Position numbers and translations under genes: made by a program. The notes beneath the pieces were generated by a model, which was not told the DNA's origin, searched no databases, and was given only the letters and a program-made list of their open reading frames with translations. Shown here in pieces: positions 12,087 to 25,262 of a DNA stretch of 64,000 bases; position 1 is the first letter of the stretch; every line of letters starts with the position of its first letter. Source of the stretch: Isoetes taiwanensis (Eukaryota; Streptophyta; Lycopodiopsida; Isoetales; Isoetaceae); the NCBI GenBank assembly GCA_021234155.1, contig JAJEKV010000101.1, positions 2,213,089 to 2,277,088 on the forward strand. The letters are read 5' to 3'.

Positions 12087-12825
12087 CAATGATGATAGCA
12101 AACGGACGGACCTAAATATGCTCCAAAATTATCTATACTAATACATATACCACGTGAACATTCTTATAATGCCATGCTCGAAGATAATGTGAGGATGCGG
12201 CGGCATAGGATTGTAGCATGCCTGCAAAATCCTTACCTTGGACATCAAGAAGTTGCTGCACAGCAAGCAAAGATAAGAGTTTCTATTCAAGCTATGAATT
12301 AAAAAACATTAGAAACAACCCTGATGTTACTAAGATTCAAAGCTTCGTACCTTTGTAGTGAAGCATTTCGCCCTGGCCTAGATGTCTAATGAATACATGC
12401 CATCATAGTTCTTAAGAAGCATCAATATCACCTGCAGAGAAAGGCACTTATTTATTACAAAATGATGATAGCGGACAGACAGACCTAAACATGCTCCAAA
12501 ATTATCTATAATACATATACCACGTGAACGTTCTTATAATGCCGATGCTCAGCAAGATATAGGAGATGTATACATAGGATTGTAAAATGCATAAGGAAGC
12601 ATGATGTAAGAATCCTTTACCTCGGACAATGAAGAAGCTTGCAGAATAGCAAGCAAAGATAATTCAAGCTATGAATTAAAAAACATTAGAAACAACCCTG
12701 ACGTTACTAAGATTCAGAGCTTCGTACCTTTGTAGCACGGCATTTCGCCTTGGCCTAGATGTCTAATGAATACATGCCATCGTAGTTCTTAATAAGCATC
12801 AATATCACCTGCAGAGAAAGGCACA
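12087..12825 (-). repeat. Tandem duplication of a ~373-bp exon-bearing unit
   Basis: Units 12087-12455 and 12461-12825 are tandem copies with high identity, both containing the same two exon-like segments on the minus strand (separate entry). Divergence by point changes and small indels is visible, for example TTAAGAAGCATC against TTAATAAGCATC. Confidence 0.85.
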
Positions 12826-13170
12826 CTATTAAAACGACATAAACAATAGACAAAACAAAGATTTGCTACAAAAATGCTTGAATATTTGACCTTTTTATGC
12901 ATCTTCTTTTCCAAGAACGGGGGTGGCTGTGAAGCTTTAATACATCATGTTAGGGATTCTCAATGTTAAGAGAAGTAATAGCAAGGAGAGAAGAAAAAAG
13001 ATTTGCTTAAAGTGATGCCATAGATTTGTTTGGATATGCAGCACAAACCGCTTCTAGCCACATCATTCAAACATTCGACCAAGCTGACAACGCGACTAAA
13101 CTCAAAGTAACGCTCGTACTTCAAAAAATGCCCTTCCAAAGGATGCTCTTTCAACACGTTAGGAATGACT
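12087..13170 (-). pseudogene. Minus-strand gene fragment with duplicated exons
   Basis: Read on the minus strand, an 81-nt segment is bounded by a CTCTGCAG acceptor and an AAAG|GTACG donor in both copies (12351-12431 and 12728-12808). It translates as VILMLIKNYDGMYSLDI, a TAG stop, then AKAKC.ATK in each. A second short exon-like piece is bounded by TGCAG and GTAAGG (12237-12255), with a counterpart near 12622-12638. Upstream on the same strand, 12966-13157 is an open frame containing EHPLEGHFLKYERYFEFSRV, which may be another exon. I do not recognise the protein. The shared in-frame TAG argues for a pseudogene that was already broken before duplication, or for a different frame being used. 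Confidence 0.45.
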
Positions 13171-13581
13171 CCATCTTACCTATGTAGTAATATGAAATAC
13201 ATGGCTTATAAATGATTATGCTACATGTGTTTACTGTGTTTGAAAAATCCAGGATCATGGAGGCATTTTTACCAGCTTCTGTTTTCTCTTACATGTTTCA
13301 TCTACCAAATTCGAGATCTCATTCTTTTATGCAGTCGCGTAGCACAAGACATTCATAAGTGCACCCAATTACCGAAATTTACAAAGATCACAGAGTGATA
13401 AATTCTATAATGCTATTGAGCAAGCAATTTAGTAAGAAAAACCATACCTAGACCTATATTGCTTATGGAGATGGATTGTGATACAACCCTCGGTTAGGGA
13501 TTCTCAATGTTAAAGAGAAGTAATAGAAAGGAGAGAAGAAAGAAGATTTCTCGCCTCATTGCTTGAAGAGAAGCCATAGAT
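12949..13581 (+). repeat. Second local duplication (12949-13030 and 13493-13581)
   Basis: The block beginning GTTAGGGATTCTCAATGTTA and continuing through AGAGAAGTAATAG.AAGGAGAGAAGAA to GCCATAGATTTGT occurs twice, about 545 bp apart. Together with the tandem unit just upstream, this shows repeated local duplication at this gene relic. Confidence 0.8.
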
Positions 13582-15394
13582 TTGTCATTGTTTGAAGAGA
13601 AGCCATTGCTTGAAGATAGAGCAGCGAGGCATGTTGCGACATTTCTCAGCAAGGATCGCTTTGTTAAGCAGGAGTGTAAGCTTGATACCCAAAACTACTA
13701 ACAATCTACATTATAAAACATATTGAGTCCTCATCGCCTGCCCTTCTTGTTGCCAGCAATGCTCCTCTCCTATTTTGAAACATGGTCAATTTAAGAACAC
13801 CTATAAAAGTTGAAATCCCTGCTTATTCTTTTAAGGGTCCATAAAATGCATTATCACCACCAAGATATACTTATGTCCTCGTTTCCACACCGCTTATGGT
13901 TTACGCCTAAATGCCATAAGAATAAACCTTTCACCTCTTGCACCATTTCAGGGGCCTCAATTTATAGCACGGGAATGAAGTTATACTTTAAATAAACCTC
14001 TTACTTCTTTCACAATCTTAATGGTCTAGATCTAGGCCATGTGGGCGAATGTGTGTTGATCTAGTGGAGGGACAGACGCCATAGTTTTATAATATAGGAT
14101 CCTTGAACATTTATATCAAATTTGTTCAACTGTCAAATGTGTATCTAACCATCAATCATCAAAATTATATATACTCCCAATACATTTTAAGGTTATACTT
14201 TATAAGATGATTTAAATAGTAGATATGAACTAATGACGCTATTCAACACCAATGCAAAAGTGTAGTGATCAATGCTAGAGTGGGATTCCTACCCAAAGAT
14301 GGTTGCCAAATTCTTGAGATGGGCATGAGGTCCCAAATTACTTCCATGCACGCACCTTGGAAAATATGTTCACCACTTGAATGACTATGAGGACCTTGAG
14401 TAAATTATGTTAGAGATTGAGGTTGAATCCTCAAATATCACTGTACTAAGAGAGAGTTTCCAAATCAAGCCAAAATTAAGGGTTTACTATGGGCCGCAAG
14501 AATTTTTGCAGAATGATATGGAGTTTGGAGTCCTTTGGATTTCCGCTATCTCAAACATCTAAAATTCAATTAGATGTTGATAAGTTCATCAATCTCTTGG
14601 ATAGTGTGTTCCTATAAATACATATATGTCCAGATTCAAAGTTCATAAATGCCATGGATGCTATTTTGTTAACGAGTACATGGTGCAAAATGGTTTAGAT
14701 GTGTAGCATGTTGAAATGCCAAACCTTAGGCATTGTTATAATGAATGTGCTCCTCATCTATGGTACTATACTATCTCCACTAATAAAGATGCGTCACTCA
14801 TAAACATGTATATCTTGGCATGTGATAAGTAATTTGCGTCTATAGACTACAACAATATGCTCGAACCCATGTCCTAATATATATATCCAATATATCCGCT
14901 GCAACTTCAATTTTAAGATTCTACCATATTTAAGGGATTACATGTAAAATTTATCTCTATTGTAATTCCAACTCCATAGCTAGCACTTTATTGTAGTTGT
15001 ATTTTTATGAAGGTAAATATCAAATAATGCTACTGCTTCTACTTTTTGTACAGATAACCTTTTTACTTCCACTTCGTGTGGAGACAACAAAAGTCTCGAG
15101 AACCATTGAAGGTGAGTCATACATGTGCATAAATCATCATAATCTTGCATATACATATAATGCCTAGAATAAAGCTTTAGCTTTATTATTTTAGAAACCT
15201 CCATGTTCTTTCTCTTCTTGAACGCATCTTTATGGCTATACAAGACAATACAAAATTATGACTTCAAACATCTAAATAGGGCTCATATGGGGAGGTCCCA
15301 CCCTAAAATACCACCGATGTGGCTAACCATCCTTTATACATGACACCTATTATCAAACTAAGTCGCTAAAGAAAAAGCCGGTTAGGCATGTGTT
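13582..15394. other. No recognised feature
   Basis: AT-rich. Short frames at 13810-13995 (+) and 14980-15243 (-) show no motif, and no structured repeat was seen. Confidence 0.4.
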
Positions 15395-16492
15395 GTGGCA
15401 GCAAAGACTAAAGCCCTGAGGTTGGAGTACAATATGGAGAATATGGATAAAGTTTACGTTGGCCAAACATCCAATCCACTAGCAATCGAGATTGAACCTG
15501 CTCAAACATTTTCGCGAAGCACGCCAAGATGTTGTGCTGTAAATTTATGCACCCCTCCTTCGTCAAGGGGAGACACAAAATTTTGGCAAGATCGCCGATG
15601 CTTGAATGCCATGGTTGTAGAAAATTCAAATGTATTAAGTGAGCTCAAGAAGTGGAAGGATCTCGCTTGGACACATGAGATGTGCGTTAGAATTCATTCC
15701 AAGATTCCATCACGCCGCATATTGATGAAAGTAGAGTTCAATTATTTCTTCCAACAATGGTGGGCCAGAGTTTTATTGCAGTCTATGGACTTGAATATGC
15801 ATGAATTTGGTACATCATCTCAAAAAAGACCCATTGGAAGATCCTACAAAAGCACTTATCCTGTAGTGGCGAAAGTAACCCTCTTACAAGACACCTGGCC
15901 ATGAAACCAACACTCAGAGAAGGAAATGTTTGAAGCGCAGATGCACGACAAAGATTAGGGCCTTGAGATTACAATATAATGATGTCCATGATGATGTAGA
16001 TTCGACAAATTTTGATCACTTACCTGAGGGCGTACCAAGTGCAGGAGGATGTTAGAATCTTGATGAACAAATAACCAATCAAGTGGTGTGTATGAATGAT
16101 GAAGGGTTTAGTTCACAACCTCCTACAGAGCTCATTGGGATGTTCCCTCAACAAATACCACATATGGCATCATGTAACCCCTCTTATCAGATGTCGAAAT
16201 GGAGAGAAACCTTCGAAGTAGGAAACACTTGCATAATAGAAGGAAGGAAAAGCATATGACTTTGAGATTGGGATTTGACAATGTCTATTGTACTGATGTT
16301 GGTCACCCAACCACTCGAGTAGCAACTGGAGCTGACCAACAAAATCTTGATGAGCATACAAGTAATCAGGTGGTAGCTTCATATGATACCCTAGTAGCTG
16401 AAAGAATGTCGCAGAGAAAAAGATGTCTGAATCATAGAGCAAAGGCAAGAGCTCGAGCTTTAAGACTAGAAGACATAATTGCAGTGTCCTAA
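15395..16492 (+). pseudogene. Unassigned, possibly transposon-derived, broken open frames
   Basis: Frames at 15395-15904 (169 codons) and 16199-16492 (97 codons) lie in the same direction. The first opens with AKTKALRLEYN and the second ends with KARARALRLEDIIAV. A third related stretch (AAGATTAGGGCCTTGAGATTACAATA) lies at about 15951. These basic 'ALRLE' repeats suggest a repetitive charged protein or a duplicated gag/transposase segment, but no catalytic motif was found and the family is unknown. The end overlaps the first bases of the LTR at 16485. Confidence 0.3.
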
Positions 16493-18150
16493 GTAGAATG
16501 ATGACGCCTCCCTAAGCAAAATATAAGTGATGCTCGACCGCACACCCGTAGGAAATCCCCATCCGCCCCGACCGCGACAAAGTTCCTCCTGCCTATCCCA
16601 AGCACTGGGTATCCCTAGCGGAAGGGGACACGGCGTGTTCATGCTTCCTTCCCTAAGGGGCTCCTATCACAAATGAAGCATAAACAACGCCAAACTAGCA
16701 ATAGCAATACATCACACTCACTCAAGGGTAGCACATCCACATATCCATAGCTACAAATGTAGATAAATATATGTCATGTAAAACATGAGAGCTCCTACCC
16801 AAGGCCTTACTCTGGGAGGTAGACCTAATGGGCTAGGCTCCTTCAAGATAGAGCAAGTAATTTCAAGTCATAACAATGTATGTGGTCGCTATAGACAATG
16901 GCTAGGGCTGGGATCACCCATCCTCCCCAGGTATACTTTGCAGCATGGGCTAGATCAAGCTCGCATGACTCTAGGCTCTTTCTGGATATGCAATCCCATA
17001 AGATCACCCACGTGACTACTCCTGTGTTGCACTTCCCTGGTCCGCTGAGGCAGAAGGTTTCATCTCCCGCCCTGTGGTCTAGAGGTTCCACGGTGGCTAG
17101 AGAATCATGGCAGCACACCCATTCATCCCCACTTACTCCCAAACAAGACCCGTGCCAACACCTCGCGAACTCTTGAGAGGCAGTGGCAACACCAAGTAGT
17201 TCTCAGATAAGTCGGACCCATGCCCGGCCCACAATGGGCGACCAGCCATACCTAGCCTAATCATGGGGTCCCCAGTAGCCACGCCAGCAGGACCCCTCCC
17301 CTCCGTGATCTTTCTAGCCCCGCTTGTGTAGTGCTGAGTCACGCCATAGCCCCCTTTAGCCCTATGGGTTCCATGCACGTGCCTAATTATAGAAACCAAA
17401 GGGTCTAACCAGGAGCATTACTTGCTAAGGCTACTTGTGGCCCTACCCCTCCTAATACAAGAGGAGCAAACATGATCAACCATCATCATACAACATCATA
17501 TCATGATAATTTATCATTAACATCTAAATCTAATCATAATGATCTAACTTATAGTTAGGTTCCTTGGATTAGGGTTCAAGATGTTGAATAGGGGTTCTAG
17601 ATGGCTCTATTCTAGATACGAATACCTAATTCATCCGGGAGTGCTAATTTCCGTGATGAACTACTATGAACACTACTCCAAATACCTGCCCAAATGCTCC
17701 CTCCCATTCCCTCGGGCGCTCCATGGTCCTTGAAGTGGTCAAGCCGCTACCACTCCAAGATCGCAGGTACACACTCCGGGCCGGGCCGTGACCAGGCTAT
17801 GCCATAGCAAACGACGCCAAACGGGGTTTCCAAGGCGTGCTAGGCTAGTTCCTGGTGGTTAGGCCTGGTGGTGCTGACTAGGGTTAGGCTTAGGCTAATA
17901 GTAGATTAGGTCCACATGGGATGACACATGGCTCCACGCGGCCCAATGGGACAGGCCATGTGGCTGCTGCCCAATAGGTAAGGTCATGTGAAATGGGCCT
18001 TTTATTCTAAGGTTATCTGCTATATATACATAACTTAGATATGCACCCATGCCACTTCCTAAGGTATAAAGGCCACGAAGTACAATTTTTTGTATAGTGA
18101 TCTTAACTTAAATATAATGCATTTATAGCTTATATTCCCCGAACGCCACA
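16485..18150 (-). repeat. 3' LTR of element C
   Basis: Collinear with 46314-47968. Shared blocks include AACTAGCAATAGCAATACAT, CACATCCACATATCCATAGC, GAGAGCTCCTACCCAAGG, CAACCATCATCATACAACAT and CATGGTCCTTGAAGTGGTC. In plus-strand view it starts TGTCCTAAG and ends GAACGCCACA, so both termini are mutated relative to the other copy. Length is 1666 bp against 1655 bp. Confidence 0.85.
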
Positions 18151-18162
18151 TTCTCTCATGCC
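18151..18162 (-). promoter_or_regulatory. Polypurine tract candidate of element C
   Basis: The reverse complement reads GGCATGAGAGAA directly beside the 3' LTR, the position expected for the plus-strand primer of reverse transcription. Confidence 0.5.
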
Positions 18163-21100
18163 AGTGTGACTAACCTCCACTATCCCCTCGCAAAACAACA
18201 TAAGTATACAACTTCAATTTAACTGAAATGATCAACTTCTTATTAAACAGCTGATGATGTAATATAGGCTATATTTCTACTTATACAAAATTATATATAG
18301 CCTTTAACAAGGTTACTAGTCAAAAACATTATTACAAAAGTTATTAGGTTCATAATTTGCTCCAAATCATGGGCTCCCCATCTCCACGCACACGCCCTCC
18401 TCGAGCAGCGTTCCTTCTCACTTGTCCGCATGAGTAGCACATTACGCTAGTTTAGTTAATAAGTTTGTGGTTTTATGGGACCACCCCACTACCTCCTCTT
18501 TGAGCCAACTACTAGCTCAAGGTTACCTTACTACTTTGGCGCCGATCATGGCCCCATAAAAGGATTTGAGCTAAGGACCATTTAAGATGATCCTATCATT
18601 GCCTATGATCAAGTGCTACCTTGTACTCATTCCCGTGTCGGTAATTCCCAAAGGCTCTTTGCTATGCTTCAGGGTTTAAAGTTAGAACGCTCACGCATCC
18701 CATCATCGACATTACGCGATCACTTATACCTCACCATGACCCCTATGCGGTCAGGGTGCTTGCCCCGCGATCGCGGGCATAGAGATTAACCATTGTGATG
18801 TCCTATCATCGGCCTACACCATGCCTACTTCCCACATGACCTCTCGTCATGCGCACTTTGGTGCGTGTTGCCTAGAGAATGCCTTTGGGGCGTATCCCAT
18901 CATCGCTTACACGCCAAGATCTTGGCACATGCACCTTTATCGCTAGAATGCATGTGCCTTTGCCTGCTTAACTAAGAGCACACTAAGCTAAGCACCTGCA
19001 AGTTGATGTCATTAAGCTCTCGAGACAAGTCAGCCCATCTAACTCCCTATGAAGTCTCTGTGCATTGCTCAAGGCCATTCATCTTCTTGGAGTCGACAAG
19101 CACTACCTCTTCCTTCTGCATGAGGATCAAGCTCGCTACTTTACAGCACTGCCGCCACTAGCTTATCCCTTCTTTGCTTGGATCCGCAGGATAAGGACCA
19201 AAGGTCAAGGGTTAAGCAAGGCTCTTTGAGCTTCTCAAAAGGAGGCTTGGACATTCTTGGAGCCAATGCTTTGTCCAAGCAACTTTACCTTCTTATCTTT
19301 GGTGAAGTCCTATTGCAGGGGACGTTCTTAATTTGGCGAAGTCCTTCACTTAACTCCTCGATAATCGCCAAGTCGAGGAAGCTTCTTACTTCCACATTCC
19401 CAGCCCCAATCCACTATGGCTTCAATCTTGCTCCGATCAAGGATCCCTTCGCATGACACCCGCCATGACACCGCTAAGCGGCGTGGCACTTGGTGTTTGC
19501 CGCATACCCATGCCACCTTAGCTTCTCCAAAACCCTTCTGCGTCAATTTATGCTCTTTCTATGGACTTGTTGTAGACCGTGATGTCATCGAAAAATAATG
19601 ATGACAAATTCATCTAAGAATTTCTAAAGATGTCGCTTATCGTGCGCATGAAGGTTCCCGGGCGTTGATAAGCTAAAAAAGGCATTATCGCGGAACTCAT
19701 AGTGCCCATACCACATATCTCCGGCGTGTTTTATGGATATCTTCTTCCTTGATCCTTATTTGATGGTAGCCCTAATCTTTTGTGTGGTCAATCTTGGAGA
19801 AGACTTTGCTCTCGAGCCGTCAATTCGTTATCCGCTTCTGGCGTAGCATATTTATTCTTTATCATTTGCTTATTAAGTCGACGACATAATCAATGCACAT
19901 CCTCCAACTTCCTCGCCTTTCTTTCGATTTAAAAAGGATGGGTGCTCTAAAAGGAGACACTTGTTTTATGAACTGAAGCTCAAGCAGCTTCTTGCAATCG
20001 CTGAAGCCTCAATTCGCCCGAGTGCTCATCCTATAGGGTGCCTTTTGGTAGGCTTAGTATCCTGAGCTAGTGTGATTTCACACTCTACACCCCTATAAGG
20101 TGGTAGCACCTAATTTCACCCGTGAATACGCCCCAAACTCCTTAATGGCCTTTAAGCATCGGGCCAAGACAATCATTTCCACTTGGTTCACTTCCCTTTG
20201 CTTTACTTGGCCAACCGCTTCTACTCTTCAAGATGTAATCCACCTCTGCTTTCTTATTATTTTCTCAATCAAGCTCATAGAGATACATTGCATAGCTGAA
20301 GTTACCTTCTTACCTTTACTATGCATCGATTGTCAGTCCGTGTCAGCCATATAGAGATTTCGCTAGCCGCAATCTATCATAGCTTTTACCGGCCTTAGGA
20401 ACTCCATTCCTACTATGAGGTCATATTCCCAATGTCCATCACTTTGGCCTACCGGCCACTTGTTTCCACTGCAGATCTATGTCAAAACCCATTCTTCTCC
20501 CCTTAGTGTGGCTGTAATGGCCACTTGTCATGCTAACTGGCCTTGGCTTGGACTTCAAGGTCTTATTCTTCATGAGAGCGAGCAAGCCTTGGAGAGGCAA
20601 AAGTTGTGGGAACTACCAGATCTATCAAGACTATATATGGCTTGCTATCTATAATTCCTTCCGTAGAGATTACCAGACTGATTCTTAACCTCCCCGACTC
20701 AATAGCTGCACAAATTTTACACTCACCTTCTCTATGAAGTCTTGGGGTTCCCCGCGATCACCTTCTTCTTCATCTCCCTCGGGTGTGATTCCTAATCGGC
20801 GAAGTTCAAATAGAGCCGCATGAAGGGACAATTGTGCGCTCGGCTGCCCGGCCGAAGCAATTCGAAACACAATTTTCTCTATGCATTCCTCGCTTTTCTC
20901 CTTTGGGATGCCGTCTAGGAGAAATTTAATTGACTTGCCTCCCTCGATCCTTCCCGTGGCTTGGCGGTCTCCAAAAAGACTTCCCCCCGAGCTTTTCCTG
21001 GTACCGCCTCCCCGGGCCGGGCGAGGCCGCTTTGCCTAGTTTGATACCGCCTGTCTTCCCTTTGAATGGTAGTTGTTTCTGCCTGAGTTACCGTGCCTCC

Positions 21101-21574
21101 TCCAAACTCAAGGCCTTATCCTCAGCCTCCCCCGACTATCCTCGCTGATTTCGTTCAACCAACCTCTTAATGTTGTTGTTCAACCCTTCAATGTATCCAT
21201 CCACCGCCTTTTTCCGCGGATTCTGGGTACACATTGAGTCTCAAAATTTCATGAACTCTTGTATTTCTATTACCTGATAAGTTGCCACGATCCCGACTGT
21301 GGCCCGATGTATCTTCCATCTCGACACGTGGGTAACTTCGCGGAACATGCTTCAATAAAAAGTCCCTGAATCCAATTGTTTCTTCTCAAATTTTGTTGGA
21401 CTTTTCGTATCCTTTTCCACCATATTCTAGCCGGGCTCTATCAAGTTTGCCGTTGCCACTTTACCTATGTCCTTATCCTTCATTCCAGAAGCTTTCAATT
21501 CTTCATCATCCAGCCATGCTTTCACCTCCATATATGACTGTCCATGCCCGTGAACCGCCTGACTTTCTTGTCTT
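18163..21574 (-). pseudogene. Element C pol and gag 3' part (protease, RT, RNase H; integrase not resolved), decayed
   Basis: Minus-strand translation, with many stops and shifts, gives ordered Ty3/gypsy motifs. A retropepsin-linked block IVGMEFLRPVKAMIDC lies at about 20355-20420, with VLID and TFASPRLA just upstream. The RT block GYHQIRIKEEDI lies at about 19720-19765, the RT active-site tail DDITVYNKSIE near 19560-19590, and the connection segment EGILDRSKIEAIVDW near 19405-19460. The stretch 18400-19350 should hold RNase H and integrase but is too eroded to define. 20680-21574 holds gag sequence, cut at 21574 by the insertion of A; its continuation is at 32587 and beyond. No intact product is possible. 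Confidence 0.7.
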
Positions 21575-22161
21575 TGTTAGTCCCAGGCCTCCGGTGCAGA
21601 CTATTCATGACTGGACGGTTAGAAGTCAAGGCCAAAGATCCACAACCAGGGTCGGTCGCCAAAGGCCCGCCCGAGACTGCGGCAAACCACGCCAAAGCTC
21701 AAGTCCCTCAACAACAAGAGGCTGGAACCAAGTGACGTCCCCGCCACCGCCTCAAGACTAGAAGGCGGCCAGTGATTTCAAAGCTTTTCAAGAGGCACCG
21801 CCAAAGATTCCTCAAGAATCATCAGGCCTCCTTCCGTGAGTCGGCACCGAGATCGGGCCGAGTGTCTATATTGGGCCAAAGGCCATTGTACTATACATAT
21901 GAGTAGAGCTAGCACATGAGTTTTAGATGAGTTTTGAGTCTTGTCTCACTTCAGTTTTCTCTATGGCGAGCTCATGCGTCATCATCGCGATATCAAGGAA
22001 GCTTATCATTGTTGTCTCATTGTTCTTTTTTTGTTTTCTTTCCTTCCTTTTGGTTTTCTTTGCAAATCCCACGTGACATAGTCCCCCTATCCTCCCCGTT
22101 AGATCCAAGGGTCCTCACAGAGGGTCGTTTTGTGAGTTCCCCGAACCCGTACCCCCAAACA
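21575..22161 (+). repeat. 5' LTR of element A
   Basis: Starts TGTTAGTCCC and ends CCCCCAAACA. Shares the block GTGTCTATATTGGGCCAAAG and CATGAGTTTTAGATGAG with the 3' LTR and with both LTRs of element B. The transcription start of the element should lie within it. Confidence 0.88.
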
Positions 22162-22309
22162 CCGCCGCCAGCTGGTTCTGATTCGATTTTCCTTTTCTTC
22201 CCGCCGCCATGTCCGGCCCGGAACTTCACGCCATAAGAACTCCCTTTTCCCTGGAGCGCCATCATCGGCTGGAAGCCTCTCGCTGGCTGCATGTGCGGAT
22301 CCGCTTATG

Positions 22310-23780
22310 ACATTGAGGAGGCCACATTCTGGCCTAGGGCTCACGGGCCACCCACCCCTCGTGGTCCGTCCCGCCTCACCAAGCCGCGGTAAACATTGCT
22401 CATGTACCACCACCTCATCACTATCAGAGCCCGGCTGCAAAATTAACCTTCTCAACCTTACTTTCATACCCACCACATGCCTACATCCATCATTCTTCCG
22501 CCATAATGCCTCCCTCGCCTTCACAACCATCATCTCCTACTTCTGCGGACGTCGTGATATCCACTCACCTTCTTTTGCTCCTCCCTCGTGAATTTCTTTC
22601 CTACATTTCTCCTCTCTCCCTCTCACTCGCTTTTTTTACAACCTTACAGACCTCAAAACCAATGATCGGGCACCTCCAGTACCTCCACCTCAAGAACCCC
22701 TTCATCGTGGTCTTTCGGGCACTATGCCCTCTCCAACTCCACCTCAATATATACCTATCCCGCTCCCCGGCCCAGCCAAGCACTTTCACCTCTACCTTTC
22801 AGACCCTTTAAGTGGGATTCTTATCCAACCTTTGGCAACACGGAAGGCAAACCATTAGACCAAAGTGCTCGGCCCACATGGAAGAATTCGAGGCCTCGCT
22901 GCCCTAAATGGTCATGCACAACCTCAACTAAAATTCCATATTTTTCCACCACACCGCTGGGTTTCCTCATCAATGGCTTATGTCCAACAAAAGCCACTGA
23001 AAACAAGATTGGTCCGGCCAAAACCGCTTTTTCTTTCTCACTATGGCACCACGGATGATGATCAACTTCATCTCAAGCAACTCAATGACCTTCAACAAGA
23101 ACCCACGGGAGTCCGCCCAGGATTTTTTGCCGGGACGACTTCACATCCTCGCCAAGAAACTCAAAGAGTACCCGGCACAAAGCCGGATCTTTGGTCTCGT
23201 TTCTTCAAGGACTTCCTCCCGCTATCCGACTCATGATCAATACCCGCCCAAGACTTTGGGGAGGTGCTATCGACCTTGTCAATCACTCGGGCCAATGCCT
23301 CCCCCGCGGGCGCGGCTCTTCAGAGCTCCCTTTATTCCACCAATCATGGTTCCACAGACGGCCGTTCCAACCTCAACACGCCAATCGCTAGCCAAGCAAG
23401 ATCTCGGGTGCCATATCTCAGAAATACCAAGGCCATGGCAAATGAATGCAACTCCACCAATGGCCCGGGCCATTGTAAAAGATGCAACATGTGCAAATAT
23501 GCACTAAGAGTGCACTCGCGACTCATCCTACCCCTTTCCAAAACAAGATGGTTTATCAAGTGCAAACAACACCTCAACACCTATCACAATATCACCGCGA
23601 ACCACAAAGCAGCTCAACCCAATCAACTCTATCAAGAATCGGAGCAACAACGGGACCCAACACACTTTTGATCCTTCTAAAGCCTCGCTGTTAATACACG
23701 TCACGAATGGGGGCATACCACCACATGTCCTCAACTTCCACAAGTTCAAAAGTTCCCCGCACCAATCGTATTCACTCACC
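22310..23780 (+). pseudogene. Element A gag (capsid and zinc-knuckle region), frameshifted
   Basis: This matches the gag frame of element B in shifted pieces. A Pro/Ser-rich N-terminal part (22506-22811) is followed by a capsid-like part with GTTDDDQLHLKQLNDLQQEP (about 23043-23100). A cysteine/histidine cluster MANECNSTNGPGHCKRCNMC (23437-23496) is the relic of CCHC-type knuckles that bind genomic RNA. Several one-base shifts break it. It lies downstream of the 5' LTR with no recognisable primer-binding site between them. Confidence 0.65.
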
Positions 23781-24429
23781 CTCACGGCTTACTAACTCGA
23801 TTGCCAATGGCAAACAAGGCCCGTCGCCCCGCTTCTGAAGCCACCTCACACCCAGAATCACGCTTATCAACCAGCTCCCGCCAATCAACCTCGATGGATC
23901 AACAAGCACAGTGAAGAAAATTTTTCGTGCTCTTAATCCTCCGTCCAAAGAGCCAAATTGGGTTGGTTTGGTTTCACGCTGCACTGTATGGCCACGCCCC
24001 TTAACCATTATTCCTAATGGCACGCAACCCGCCTTTGCAGTCTTGGCACCATTCCTCATGAAGAGGAAAAAAGGTTCACTTTGCACCTGACTTGAGAAAC
24101 TCATGCCGCATGTCATGCCTAAAGTTCGCCAAAGCATTTTGAACCTCATGCAAGTCAAGGCCGCGACGCTATGGCTATGTTCATGCCACCACCAGAGCTC
24201 AACAACGACAAGATACACCTTCCACATCTCAACCTCCACGCCTCGCATATCCAAATATTGCTGCAGAGGTTGACCTACTCAAAGAAGTTTGCGCTTCATT
24301 ACCACGCGCTCCAAAGACCGGTGGATCCCGCAGATCCTTTTTCTCATGTGCCTCCTCGAACTCCAAGAGGAGTTGGCAAAAATCAAAACTCCCCTAAGTC
24401 TAGCAACAATTTTGAAACTATGTCTTGCT

Positions 24430-24960
24430 CTCAAGGACCGCTTACCACTCCCAACAGCTTTGGTTGGGGCTGTTGCAATTTACACCCACGGTCCATGCCA
24501 CGGTAAGCAATCAACAAAGTCAATCATGTTCAAATTGACGGAGGTAGCGTCATTAATCTCATCAATGACAAACTCCGCAAACAAATGGGCATCAAACAAC
24601 TCTATCGTGCCCCCATATGACATCAAATTGGCTAATAGCCATATCACGAGACCTCAAGGCGCCAATGCCTCTTCTTCACATCAACATTGGTGATCTCCGA
24701 TTCCCTTGAATTTGGTGTTTGGAAAGCCGGAGAAGATCCAAATTGATTATGAAATGTTGGTTCGCAGACTTTTCTCTCTCCAAAGCCAAGAGTATCCATT
24801 ATTGGGCCACCTGGACGCTTAGTCATCACAGATGGTCACCTCAATGCCACTATGGACTTGAAACCTGTATAAGATCATTTTCGGCCGACAATACGAACCT
24901 CTCTCCCGGCCACGCATTCCCGGGAGGACGCCGTGCATATCTATGCCCAGGCTCCACCTC
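24430..24960 (+). pseudogene. Element A retropepsin-like aspartic protease region
   Basis: At about 24530-24592 the plus strand encodes QIDGGSVINLINDKLRKQMG, corresponding to QIDGGSAVNLITDKLRKQMG of element B. D-G-G-S replaces the D-T/S-G-A/S active site. This D-G-G-S variant is known from plant Ty3/gypsy proteases of the Tat/Athila side. The enzyme would cut the gag-pol polyprotein. The frame is shifted several times. Confidence 0.7.
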
Positions 24961-25262
24961 CAGGAAATTCCGCTCACCATCCTACCTCGGAATATGCCGA
25001 TCCTTGGGAGAAATAACTTTGATCGACCACCGTCAGGTCGCCTTGTTGACCCCCTACCCGCCCTTGCAATCGCGATCCAACGTGGTTCATCACTTTCAGA
25101 TGTCAAACTTTGATCCCCGCGACATGTCAACGCGTCATGAAGCAACCTCCTGGATGAAACTCAACAACCTCTTTCTTCACCACGCAGAAGCCCACGATCC
25201 CGCCATGCTTCAACCTCCTCGGCCATATTAACCAAGACACTGGTTATCCCACATATTCGTGA

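Noticed and set aside
22099-22533. 144-codon minus-strand ORF over the start of element A
   Set aside because: Antisense to LTR end and gag of A; not matched by an open frame in B; shadow.
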